Source of the DNA: Phytoseiulus persimilis
Taxonomy: Eukaryota; Arthropoda; Arachnida; Mesostigmata; Phytoseiidae
NCBI GenBank assembly: GCA_037576195.1
Contig: CM075101.1
Span: 17,298,001-17,362,000 of the forward strand
DNA length: 64,000 nucleotides
Direction of reading: 5' to 3'
Shown here: positions 9,424 to 22,600 of the stretch, piece by piece
Position numbering within the stretch: position 1 is the stretch's first letter
How the letters are laid out: the number at the start of each line of letters is the position of its first letter
Made by a program: the position numbers and the translations under genes
The notes under the pieces: generated by a model
Told to the model about the DNA's origin: nothing
Database searches by the model: none
What the model saw: only the letters and a program-made list of their open reading frames with translations

Positions 9424-12400
9424 CTAACGCCGTTGTTGGATACATCCAGTCGCTCCACGGAGTGCCCGACTCACGATGAAAGCATCGAATCGATGATTGT
9501 GGTGATGAGCATGATGGGAACCCTATTTCTTAGAATTCTTAGAACTACTCCTCAGATGGTGTTAGATTCCGGAGCTCCCCCGCCCTACATGTCCCGATTT
9601 GATTCGCTTATGTTTTGCGATCCCCGCACGACGCCTATACGAAAAGATTTGGATCCAACGAAATCCGGTCTTGTTTATTTTGACACAGCATGAGGCGTCA
9701 GAGTTGGTCTCCGGTGTTCGATGGGTTGTGATGAGTGCGGCAAGCAGTTTTGTGCGGCGTTTCTGCCGTAACTGGCTTCGACATCGCGGTGACTTGTTTC
9801 ATGTCGATCGCGTTGCCGTGAACTCCGCAGGGCTCTCCAGGAGGAACTCGAGAACTGGGAGAAACCACTAGAAAGAGGGTTAGCCCGATTTCGGGATCTC
9901 CGATGCGTGAATTGGAGATATGCGATGAGCGATGCCCTCATGAATCATAGGGTCAATATATGACGGCGCCTGCGGCGGAGCCCGACGCCCGATTGATGCG
10001 CGGTGATCATACACTCTTTTGCTTGTTGAGACTGACGAACGTTGGTCCTTTGCTATGTGGAGTTCGGAACTTCCGAGCGACTTCTGTGTCGGACGGAGCC
10101 GCACGACTGCGAAATGAAAGCTCCTGTTACAGACCGCGTGATTGCGAACGAGCTTCCGTCACCTCCGGTTTCGGGATGCTGCCCGTGTTGTCGGCTCCAT
10201 ACCTTCGGGATGGAAGACCAGAAGTTGGCTCTACCTCGGCCGCTCCCAATATTATGGAGGAGTGTCCGTATTTTCTCCCGTAGAGTGTGATCATAGGCTC
10301 TTGAGCTTTGGAAAATCCTCCTCCCCACCCTCGTCGAAACAAGCAGTCGTGGTCCCCGAACCCCAGACTGAGATTCACTGATTTTGGCGGCTCGATCAAA
10401 GGACCGAACGGCGGAACATTCAGACTCTACGAATTCTCGCGGGAACCCCTGTTGAAAGATACTTTGAATCGTCCATGACTGACATGAGTCATGATGGGGA
10501 GCACAACCGGAAACATGTGGACTGACCGAAGTAACTTCGTTGAGCTCTCGCTTCCGCGCTCGCCTTCTCATCAGTGGAATCAAAGCCAGAACCGGAGAGG
10601 CGCTGGAACCCCAAACTCGAGTCGAATATTCTTCGGAGCCTAATCAAGCTCTCGACCCGATTTCACCCGAAAATCTCTCTCGGAGAATAACAGATATTGA
10701 ATGTTGCCCAGGATCCGAACTTTCGGGACCTTTTCTCTCAATCGAGGATGGATACCGAGCAAAAATTCGTTCGACAGCTTAGCATTGCCAAAGAGAAAAC
10801 TTCGAGGGAATTCGGTCTCCACGTGCCCGCTCCATTCCGAAGACCGGTTTCTGTGGTGAGCGCGAAACTAGCATGGAAAGGATCGGGAAACTGAGTCGAT
10901 TCCGTCTCCAGGAACAGGAGGACCAAACTCTGCGGATGATTCCATCTAGCATTCAGTGATCCTTCCCTGCTTCGAAGTATGATTCCGCGTCACATATGAC
11001 TCCTCTACTATCATTCCTGCCTGTCTTCCTGCGAGTCGACAGCACCACAGATATCGCGTCAGCCAGGGCGCTGTATGTGACCCAGTTTCAGCGTCCCGTA
11101 CCATGGGTCGGAGTTTTCATCGTTGAGAGGAAGTCTATGTATTCGAATGAATCTCAAGGAAGGGCGGCGTGCTCCCACCGAGGTCGCATGGAGGCTATGA
11201 GGGGAGCGCAGAGAATATATCAAGATTTCGTTCGCCCTTGTGGAAGGAGTTTTTCGGCAGTAGCTGGCCCGAAGTCCAAGACGCGGAATGACTTCCAGTT
11301 CTCGAACTCGCTCCGTCTCTACTCACCTCTCCTGGAAATCGGGTTCGGAGAGAGATGTATTCGAATACAATAGGACCGTGGTTTTACGGAAAACCAGGAG
11401 TTCCTGGGGGCATAGCTGCTCTCCTAATTGTCGAGGAGAAGGGGACGGAGAGGAAAACTTTGTTAACAGCTGCCTCATTGAATCACGTTTTATTGGATTT
11501 GGAAGTCTCACGACACATGGAAAGCTAGTATTCTGAAAATTCGGCTTCTCTCCCACCATATGCTTGTCATATTTGAGCTTAAATTGGGGGTTTCGCGCAC
11601 TCTGGAAGTCCGTAGCCGAGGCTCGTCTTCAGGTTCGTGGAGGGATGGAATTATAGATTCGAAGTTCTCCCGAGCAGAGTCTCGGAGCCGAACTCACGAC
11701 GGAACATTCCATCATTTTCTGAATCAATGAAAAGAGCGAGTTTATTATTTTTCCAGCTAAGCTGCTTCCATGTTGCGGACAATAGTCGGAAATTCTCAAT
11801 AGAGAAAGTATAGATGCAAAGAAAAGGGACATTCCTGTTGCTAACAGCACATCCATTAGGAGCCAGCATTACAAACTGATCTCACGGCTCGAACGAAGTT
11901 GAAACCATTCCAGAAACATCGGTTGACACTCTTGGATGTTCACACGGTGCAAACATTCTGGTGCTTTCACAGGTCAAAATCGTTAACTGCACGTTCCCTT
12001 GCCTGCCTCCACTGAAGTCGATTGTGGCTTCATCCAGGGAGTGTATTTTACGGAATATGAACGTCGCGCAAGCTGGAGACTTCGCCGTCGAGATAAGCAA
12101 ACGAATCTAGCTGTGCGACGCGTATCCTCGGGCATTGGCTTCCAGAAAGAAATAGAAATACGCTCTGTGAGGAGTCTTCGGAAGTACCCGACATCATGAT
12201 GGCGATTGTCTCGGCGTGAGTGGTCTCGGGGATTCCCAAGAAGGACAATGGAGCGCTGGCCCAACGGAGGTCACACGAAGGATCCTCTATAACACCGATC
12301 CCAGTGCTGCGGCACAGCGCGGCAAATGAATCCCCAGAAAGGGCGCATCGTAGTTTAGAGCGGCGTTCTCACTCCGTCCCTCGAGACTGGCAGAGTACAA

Positions 12401-15400
12401 GCGAGAAGATGACTTGAAATCAACGGGCAAAACTCCCTCCCCTACAGGGATGAAGCCGATGATCTCAAACCAAACATTCATTCGCATCGATGTGGTTTCA
12501 ATGATGAAGTTACGTAAATCCGGAGCAAGTTATCTGACGGGAACGGATGATTCGACTTCCCTTGCCACGGCGTGAATGACAGCCTCGGGCTGGGGGCACA
12601 TTTGCCGAGGGAGTGCCTCGGAGAGCGAATACTCGGATGACATTTGGGGCCGCTGCTACGCGACCAGAGAAAGCCGGCGGCCGGAGAAAATCGGGATGCT
12701 TGCGTGAAATCGACTTTAATTGATCATCACATGCTCGACCCGGGGATGCGAAGGACCGACACGTATCAGAGAGGGAATGTTTCACACCTACCGGCTGGAA
12801 TATGTCTCGCGAGGAATCCGCGGGCTTCTGCTGTGAACAGTCGACTCAAACGAATTACTTGACCTCGACCACTCTCTTTCTTGCGGAAATGGCTCGGAAA
12901 TCGAGTTGGAAAGCTGCCATCGGATTTTATGATAGGAGTTTGCGATCATGGGCTCGAGCTCAGAAGTAGGTGCACGAACGACGAGAGGATCTGGAAGCGA
13001 TCTGAAAGAGCTTGTGCAAAGTGCGGGATCCGAATGCGAGTTTTTGAGAGAAACTAAACTCCACTTTGGTCAGAACGTAGCCGTGGCGTGTCGTTTTTGA
13101 TCGGCTGCTGACCCTGGCGCCGTTTGTGGCATATTATATCAATGGAGCTCCCTACCCCAGCTTTCGGAGCAGCTTGTCGTCTGGCTACCGATTCTCGGTC
13201 GAGCAAACCAATGCAAAGCAAAAGGCCATCGTGGAGAGAATCTCTGTTAGAATGCACAGCACAATCAGTTCTCTCATTTATGTGCAAAACCCGGTGGCTC
13301 ATTCGTTCCCGAATTGCGAACTGACGGATTTCGGCCCTCAATGCTCATCGACATCGTTTGGAGATCACAGAACTGACAAGGATGCCACGACCACCGCATT
13401 TTCCGCCGTTAGAATAACGATCCCACCTGTATCAACAGCGGCGAACACCCATGCTTGGTCGACGAGAGCTTCAGAGACCTTGTTGTCTCTTCGAAACGAA
13501 AAACAGGTTAGAACTCATTCCCGTTTGTCCAAGGTCCGTCAAAGCTTGTGACGATTCCGCTGACTTTCTAAGGCCCACGCTTTGAGGAAGTTGCGATGTA
13601 GAGACGCCATGCAAAGGTGTGTAGATGAACGTCTCGGTGGATTCGAATGGTGAAAGAACCCTTTGCGACTCAAGGTCGGCAAATCGGAACCAATGAAGAT
13701 GGAACTTCGTGGCGAATCGGCCAGATTTGTGGTCAGAAAAAAAAGACGTGCTCTGAGCGATTGCGAGTTGTCAAGGTTCTGAGGTGTGTGGCATCCAATC
13801 GCTTCCGACACGCAGTGGGATCGACGTGCCGGTTGCGTGAGAGCACAGACGCGTGAATTGCGATTGCCCGGAGAATAGTACATCCAGAGATGACACCGAA
13901 CAGACTGCCGTTCGTTCACTTGTTGGCTGATTTCATTGTTGACGATACTCGAAGAGCGAGTTTGACTCTAAGTTTGATCTGTTGGAATATCGATACCAGG
14001 GTGTTCCACTCGGCGACGCATTCTCTGTTTACGTCGAAGAAGCCCAGAGTGATGTTTCCCCGTCCGAGGAAAGAATAAACGATTCTCAGTTCCCAGCGGT
14101 CCAGCCGGGAAGAGAAGCTCCGAACGGACATTGAGAGCTTCACGGCATCTAAATTTGAAATTGTTCGAACGCGACTCTAAATACAAATCAAGAGAGGGAT
14201 CCCACGGAACAATGAGCTCTCGATGATTGGTTCAGATCGGCAGTATCGTCGTAGATGCCTTTGTTTTGACATGGAAATTGAGCGACATCAAAGATGAGAA
14301 CAATGGCGTCTGAGAAGGCGAAAATACTCCCGAGATGGAGTCGCGATGTTAGGCATGGGAGCGGAATTACCTCGAATGCCCAGCAAGGAAAACAAGGGCA
14401 GTTGTTTCAGCGCTTCGCCGTGTTTGTTCCGTCTTACGGGGCCGGATTTCGGAGTCCGTACGTGGAGCCGAGACTCGCTCCGGGAACTCCGAGGTTGAGC
14501 TGAGGCGGAAGAGATGAGCATCTTGTCGAACCCAATCAACAAGCCCTCGAACTGAAAGGCCCAGCCTGAGCATGATGTGATCAACAGCCGCTTTGAATCG
14601 AATGCAAATGAAATCGCGATGATGGCTGATTAGCCGTGCTCGGTTGGTTCGGTATATTATGGCTCTCCCGTTCGCCGCCAGAACTTCCGAACGCATTCGG
14701 AGCCTCATCTGAAGATTTTAACAGACGTGAATCGGGTGAATTTCAATTGATTCTATATTGCTGTGGAAGATAGTTGGGGCCAAACGGGTTTGCCGCAACC
14801 GAGGGTCCGCTCTCCAATTCAGCGTTGACTTGAAAACATGTTTGCCAATGAAAACATGGTCGATTGAAGTTAGAGCTCACGCGAAAGGCTCAAGCCGGAG
14901 GCTCATCGCTCACGTTTTAGCTTCAAGAATGACGGTCTGCTAAGTGGATTAATCCCTTCGAAGCTGGCCTGAAAGGATTGATTCTAGCGATCGAGCAATA
15001 AAGTTGTTCCCGATCGGATGGAAGTGATAACTTTATTCCCGCCGCATCCGGGACTCTTCTATCGAATGCCACAGACACTCTCCAGGAGCTGTGACTGACA
15101 TTCTACGTCTATCGAACGCCAATTCGCGTGGGAACAGCTCTCCGCTTCCATCTGACCTCGACCATGGACATCTGACGGTAACGTGACTGACCAGAGTTAG
15201 GGCCCGCATCGATCACGCTGCAGCGTACAGCCCTACCGGAATGTCGAGCTTGCATCCCTCATGCGTTTGACTCGGTCTTCGAGCTCGAATCGAAAGCAGG
15301 CCCGTTCTCAGCCCACTGCTGCTCGAATTGAAACTATCATGGAGAGTGTGGTTTCGAAAGGAAAGGAAACTCTCTAGATCGAAGTGCTGAGAACACCTTG

Positions 15401-18400
15401 ACGAGCGCCGTGAATCCAGAAAAGCATGTCTCTGAGTTCATGTCGCGTTGAAGTGCGCCTCAGCTGCATTGAGCAACTATTCCCGCTCTCAGTATAATGG
15501 TTCCGCGCCAGACTCTAAAGTGAACTTCATTGAGCGCGATTGCCTGAATTACAGTCTACGCATTGGGAACAATCACCACTCGTTACAGTCGGTCAAGCTG
15601 CAATCGAAATCGGCGCATAAGCTTCTTAAGACGGAACTCAGTCGAAATGAGTAAGGTTTCGCGACGTTCGTTAGCGTGGGTCAGCCAAGTATTGCATTAT
15701 AAGTGGCGAGATTTTGGTCGGCTATGGATCTAGTCTCTGCATCATCTACGGAGAAAGAATATGAAATTCAAGTTCAGAAAAATCGTCGAGATAAGATCGA
15801 TCCCCGAGCCAGTGTTCTATAGACTCTCACTTCGGCGTGCATCTAGCATGAAGAGAGCGGAGTCAAAGAGGACCTCTCACCAGATGTCGTATGTTTCCTG
15901 GATGACTCTCAGTATGGGCTCGCTTCGTTCTCGGAATCATTCATGGTTTTCCGACCCCGCAGCGGGGCAGCTCGAACCAGAATAATGGGAGAGCTCTCAC
16001 CACATCGCGCAAGGAGAGCGTTTGATAGAATTTATGCAGTGTGGGGATATATCAGCGTCAAGCACGCAGACGCATGTGAAGACCTCGAGCATGCGCTCAT
16101 GGCGAGTGAAGTCACCAGCGACATAAGCCTCCTCGCTGCCCAGCTTATCTCAAGCAACATCATCGGCTGTTCTTTATCGCTTCAAATTCATTCCACCGTC
16201 ATTCAAGGAGAGCTTTTCCCAAAGAAACTTGTGGATGTCTTCGCTCGTATACGAAACGGCGAGGCAAGTCATCACAGACAAAATCTCGAGAGAATCTACG
16301 GGAATCTTGGATCGCTGCTCATTTGACGCTCAAGCGAAGTTCGCCTTGCGAGCGGTTGGTAAAGCTCCCTTACTCACCACGGTAGAATCACAAATTATTG
16401 CGGGAATCGAGGAGTGATTGCTCGAAGCTCGCCCAATCATCCTCATGGCTCGCAGAGCCTCCAAACTTTCTAGTCAACGATGATTTCTCCGATTCCGGGG
16501 GAACTTGGATGAAATCGAAGCCGCAGTCATAACTTATGAATGCGAATCGCGGGAAACACTCTTGAAGTTTCCAAGGGGTTCGACCGCGTTGAGAGTCGGA
16601 ATCCGGACTTATAGCGCATGCGTTCTGAATTTTCACGCGGTGATCCGAATTTCCAAGGAGGATCATAATAAGGAGCGAAAATTCGTAGGAATCCGCATTC
16701 ATCTTGAACCGTACCTGAATGATGATGGCGATCAATGAAAAACTTCCACATCACGTTCAACGCCAGCGTCAATTACGATGCAGCTTTCCATGGTTGTAGA
16801 ATTGACCTTTGTCGTACAATCATTTTTGCCCACAAATCTGTTCGCTGTGTACCTTGCAGGAACGAATGATCATCACACCCATCGTTAGCATCACCATCAT
16901 TACCATAACCATTCGCAGTTATATAAAACGCTGTCAAGAACGAAACCTGCTCACCTCGTTGTTGAGCTCACAACAAGTAACCAACAATTTTAGTTTCCCG
17001 AATTCTCCCAGCCAGAAGTTTGAATGAGCACTCAGATGATATGGTGTCAACGATGTGGATCTTCGAAAAGCTCCAAGAAGCCTTACAGGATTCCTTAAGC
17101 TGCTTCAGAGATGCAGATGATCTCCATCATATTTTTGGCATTGATGCAAACGTCCCAACGGAAGTTCCGAATTCCTCAACCGCCACCTTGAATCGTCGAC
17201 TTGGCGGAACAAGAGGTCCATCGGAAAAACTGCGCTTCTTCGACTTTCGAAAACCTATGGAATCCGCTCGGAAGCTCTCGACCAAGCCCATGTGATGGCG
17301 ATCACTTGTGCACCGAGAAGAGCAGACGTAATTTACGTACTACGCTCGGCAGATTGGAAGTGCGACAGCCTTTGGACAGTTTCCCTCTGCTGTGTATTCC
17401 AGAAGATGGGGCTCCGAATCAATCGTCGGGTTTTCCGGAGGTTTTTACTCTTCCGTAGACTGTGGCTCGCATGACTTGCGCCTTTACGTTTTTCGTTCGC
17501 CTCTCCCTTTTTCTCCAGCGTTATGCTGAGATTTCTCGTGCAGATTCAGGATGATGAATGAGCGATTGCATGAAGGAAAATCCTGAACGACACTTATTTA
17601 CTGCGCACCGTGGTCATGTCCTCAAAACTCTGGCCGGCAGATGACATTGATTCTCTTCATGCCTCGATCTGAACGATTCCGTGTCGTCCCAGCTTTTACG
17701 TGCCCCCGAAATCGCACCTGAACGATGCTTTTCAAGACCAAAACGCCAGGTGAGCCCATTGTTCTCTAACGTCAACGTCAAACTCTTGCTGTTGGAGTTG
17801 TTATGGCAAACATTACGTAACTGCCAGTGGTGCGTATGTAGCCGCGTACGACTGTGAAATGTGGATGGTGAATGGAGCAAGGAGGAAGCTGGCCAGTCAG
17901 CGAGCCGAACAAGTGACGTGAACAACTTTGAAAGTGGTTTGATGCAATTTAAGTTAACAACAACGCATCCTGAACTAGCTAGGCTAACCACAATGCTGAA
18001 TGCCACATACACACAGAGCGTCACAGCGGTTCTCTCACAAGTGCCTTCAACACGTCAACGATTAAATGCATTGTTGCAACAACTATGCTTCAGTCTGATG
18101 TGTGACAACGAAATTCTCTGCAACGACTCTCCGAATGCCTCGAACATGACACATTTGCTCGGGCCTTAGTGTACCATCGAGGTCCGCTTAGGAACCCTAT
18201 CTTCTTCCTTAACGGATCAAGCATGGACAACTCGATCGAAGTCGAGGCCGATCCATAATACCACACACATCAGAGGAGCGGCGAGCATTTATCTGAGCTA
18301 GGAGACCCCGAGTTTAATCACCTCCGCATGCATCTCTCGAAGACGGCGAAGCTTGATTGGCGAACTTCGGATTGCCAGCTTCGGATCCTCTTATTATGTG

Positions 18401-19362
18401 GACGAATATTCTTTGAAGATTTCCATAGAAGGCCCAGCTTGCCTCCGCACATCGCTGAACGTCCCCGCTGGATCGAACGAGAAGCGCTTTCGGTAACTCC
18501 ATTGAATTTGTGGCAAAACCACGAGAAAGCATGATCAGTGAGATCGTTTGGCAGCGATTCCTCCGAAAAAGAAATCCGACTCTTTCCTCCTCCCTGTTCC
18601 TCTCAGCCGTTCCCCCAGAAAAGTTGGAAATGGACCGTTGGATCGGGAGATGCAATTTCCACTCAGGACATCCCCTACATTCGTTTCGAAATCTATGAGA
18701 AACACTACAGAATATCGGTGAAGCCATTAAGGACGACTCACGCCAGAGCGATCGCTTTGAAGTTTGTCACTTTAAAGAAGTGTTGAAGTACTAACTTCAA
18801 CAACTGACTGACTAGACTTGGGATATCCGATATGGAGGAAAGATCTTCCAGTGAGCTTGTGCAGATGCGCCGGTTCGTCGTCACCCGCGGGGTTTGAATC
18901 TACGTTCCACAACGGTTCAGAGTATCCGATACGTCAGGAGAATACGTCCAGATGCCCGTGAGGAGGGAGTTGAATTCGGACCGGTGACTTCGTTAGACTA
19001 GAGAGCGCAGCCTCAGAAGCTTAAGAATCAAAGTTTTCATCGAGCTCCTCAACGACGTTCAGTTCAACGCGATTTTCGACTAAGAGCGAGAGACGCGCGA
19101 GCGGCTAACGTCGGATGCTTTTCAGGGAAATTACCTCCGTCGCGCGACTGGGCCTGATAGTGAGAGTCATCCTTCGACTGGATGAATGAGCTGCCCCAGG
19201 GAACCTTACTCTTCGAGAAGTTCTGCAGGAATCCCGCGCTCGGAACCGCGCGCGACTCCGTCCGCGATCCTCTCCGCTGCCACTGCTGCTGCCGCTGCTG
19301 TAGCTACTCACTAGTGTGACTCCCTCACACGAGCCGCTTGCCGCCCGCTTACCCGCCGTCTA
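9424..19362. other. About 10 kb without a confident gene; scattered MATH-like fragments
   Basis: No gene could be assembled. Several open stretches recall pieces of MATH domains: - strand 14143-13916 (FSSRLDRWELRI), + strand 14758-14943 (KTWSIEVRAHAKGSSRRL), - strand 16735-16388 (RFAFISYDCGFDFIQ) and + strand 18619-18786 (SWKWTVGSGD then RFEIYEKHYRISVKP, just after a CCCCCAG acceptor). A + strand frame at 15943-16326 (127 residues, LLAAQLISSNI) has a helical look but no identifiable family. At about 50% GC many long frames occur by chance, so these may be relics or noise. Confidence 0.25.
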
Positions 19363-19404
19363 CACTTCGCTCCAGTCACTTCGCTCCAGTCACTTCGCGT
19401 CAGT
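19363..19404 (+). repeat. Three tandem copies of a 14-bp unit
   Basis: CACTTCGCTCCAGT occurs at 19363-19376 and 19377-19390, followed by a two-base variant, CACTTCGCGTCAGT, at 19391-19404. The array lies about 250 bp upstream of the exchanger start codon. Confidence 0.9.
19400..19404 (+). promoter_or_regulatory. Possible initiator (TCAGT) for the SLC9C gene
   Basis: TCAGT, the arthropod-type initiator core, ends the third repeat unit and lies about 250 bp upstream of the ATG at 19652. No TATA box is clear. The placement is reasonable for a transcription start but is inferred from a five-base match. Confidence 0.2.
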
Positions 19405-19651
19405 TTCCCGCAACGAGTCGCGTCGAGTAGTCCAGCAAGGCAAGCTCTAGCATCCAGTGTCGGGCGCTAGACAACCGCACAGCACGATATCAGTGGACGA
19501 TTGAGCGTGACAGAGCCTAACCTTACCCGTCATCACTAAATGGGTGTGCAACCTCTGACGGCACAAAGTGACTTCAGTGTTCAAGTGTAACTCATCTCGG
19601 AAACCCAACCCCTTGTGCGCCAGAGCCATCACCGGCTCCAGTCCTGAGGGC

Positions 19652-22600
19652 ATGTCTCAACTAACGGACTCCGATCCGGCAGTGCCTGCAGACGGAGATT
19701 TGCTTCAGGCCGCAAGTGTACCGGTTCTCACGCGCGAAAACGCTACGATTCTCTTCGATATGCTACCTAGCATGGTTTCAAACTTCAGTGCTGAACAGTG
19801 GTCCTCAGTGCACCGGATTCTAATGGGAAACCGTTCAGAGGAAAAAGCCGCTGAGGAGAAGTTCGAAGAAGAAACTCACCAGCTGGCAGCGCCGATTCTT
19901 TTTTTGTTCCTAAGCTTCATGTTTGGAGGTGAGTGGCACATCGAAGAATTGATATTCAGGAACACAATGCTCTGCCGCGCCATAGAAACTTTAATTCGCG
20001 GAGAAAATGTCATCATAGAAGATTCCGCGCGTGACGCGTTTGAAACGATTGTTGGGTGTGAATCTTCGCGAGAATGTGAAAGTTGAGCCAAAAATGTCAT
20101 CAACGGCTGGGCCGATGATCAAGTTGCGCCAGGAGGCTCAACGCCCTTGCAGCATCGGTGCGCAACCTGTGAAGATGTCAGCCCGCTTGGTTTACTCATT
20201 AAAGGTGGAATCAACTTACCGTCGTCCGACCGAGTTGAGCGCCAGACTTTCTTGCGCGAGTCCCGATGGCTTTTATAGGGAACCTTTCGAAGTCTGTTCC
20301 GGTACGTCCTCTGCTCGTATTCGGCGTTTCGATTCTGAGGCACTGTTGAACACCCCAGAAAACGGGCGAAGTGTCCAGCGGTCACTGTCGTCGCTGTTGA
20401 GGAATGTTGTGATCTAGCCGTACGGGGGCAGGACGTTACAGTATATCCTCTTCCCGCGGATTTTCGGGACTAGTGGAAACCGGGTGACTTCTGCAGCGAA
20501 GACTGAAGTCAGTAGAGAGCGCTTCCATCACTGAAATCGCGGGAGACAGCGGGTGGACTGTTGAACCAGAATCATCCCCCTAATTAGAACGCTGTGTGTT
20601 CTTCGAGCTCCGAGATCATCCGATGCTCGCCGTCACTCAGTGTTTCTCCAAAAGGGAGGCCGAGACCCGAAGTAGCCTCACTGGCTTCCTTTCATGCGCT
20701 GGATACCCTGAAATTTCGACTCGGGTTCGGGCGGAGCATCCGAAACTCTAGAAAAGGTGCCAATATGGTTTATGTTCCACCAGAGTCGTTCGCAATGATG
20801 ATGACCGAAAATCAATTCAAGGCGGTTCGGGCGAAACATCCGAACTCGACCTCCGATACCGGACAAGTGAAATGGAACTGATCAGTCGAGTCGGCGGTGA
20901 TCAGATGACTGACAAACAGCTGCACCGCGGTCGTCTCCACAATAGAGGCACATGGTCGATGAGCGAATTTGAACTATGATATGATGTAGCATCTGACGCG
21001 ATTCACAAGACGAGACTCGAGTGTAAGCGTGACAACAATTAGACTTGGACACATTTCAATAACTTGTGATACATCCTCTGTTCAATGACTTCCGCTCATC
21101 TGATGGAGAACCTGATGGATAAGCCTATTTACCACTGCTACAAGACGCGGCCCAGCCACTACGGCCCCTGATCGATGGAAGACAAATGGTTTCGCCGTTA
21201 TGCGGCGCTAAAACTGAGCGGATCCCATCGCCTCCTCGAGTGCGGAGATCAGACAAATCGCAAGTTTCGGTAGGAACAGATCAAGAGATTCTGTGAAGAT
21301 CGTGCTCCGGAAGACACCAGTACGACACGTTGCCGATGGAATCTGTCGATTCCCAAGTCGATCCCAGACTCGAAATCTCGGAGCTCGAGCCTCCTCTTCC
21401 GTTCAGGGGGTCACGGACTCCGAGAGGTCGCGGGCTGTCTGCGCGACTTTTCTGACATTTCCTATCCAAATTTCGAGCTGAGCCGAAGTCCAGCCGGAGC
21501 CTGAGCTTGGAGGGCAGGCGTTTCGACGCGGCTCCGGACTCCACGAAGAGGGAAATGAATCTGCATCATGAATCAGCATAGCCTGAACCGAAACGGGGAA
21601 GAACGAACGCCTGGTGGGAGAAACCTGAAAGAGATGAAAAACTGAAATTTCAGATGAAAGGGTGGAGTTGTCCGCTCATTGTTGTCATATTGCGAGCGGG
21701 TTCTTGCGTGGTCGATTCCCGTTAACAGCGCGTTTGCCAGTCCGGCCGCCAGCCAGCATACTTTCGCGTCGCGCGATGGTAAAAACCGTTGAGAATTCTT
21801 CTCGCGCCTACAAATTCAAAGATACGATGCAAGTCCGCACTGACGCAGCGGACCCACTGTATCCATCAAGAGAGAGGGAAGAGGTATCACTTCCTTGCTG
21901 ATGGCTGTTGGAATGCCCCAGGTGTCCGACCGCGGTCCATCTCTTCTTGGAATCCTCGCGGAACGTAGATCAGAGTAGCAATAGGAGGTTTCGAAACAAA
22001 ACGGGAGATCTGAGCTGTCTCAGTGATGGGACTTCATTTGATGCGCTTGATTCCACTCCATCAGCATCTCCGATGATCGCATGATCGTCGAGGGACGTCG
22101 TCGTCTCCGCAACCTTTGAAGTTTCTCGGTATTTTTTGGGAAGCTCCTGGTCAGACCGTAGATCTGGCGGCTACAGTCCGGTGGCTCGCTGTTGAGGTTA
22201 GCGCAAACAACTTATATTTACAACAGGCACTGAATCGCGCTCCACAGTTTTAGTCAGTCGCATGTCGTTTGTGGGTCTCAGGCTTTCCGAGCGATGGCAG
22301 AAAAAAAAGGAAACAAGTCTTCGCACGGACCCAAACTGGCGGTAAAAATCAGGCATCCTCGACAGTACCAAATATTTATCAGGAATGTCTGCTGGTGACC
22401 ACGAAACAGCGAATGGAAAACAATGGACATCGAGTGTTGTAAGAGGTACTCCTGATCCGTCGGCGAGTAACTTCTTCGGCTTCATATTCTCCTCCTTTTT
22501 TTTGCATTTCACCTTTTGACAACACACACGAATCGGTCGACGGATGATTGGAAGAACTTTGAAACGGGTTCGTGGTTGTTCTGTTTACTTCTTCCACAGT

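Noticed and set aside
21700-21740. GGTCGATTCCCG-like string considered as a tRNA T-arm
   Set aside because: No matching acceptor stem, D-arm or anticodon arm could be placed around it.
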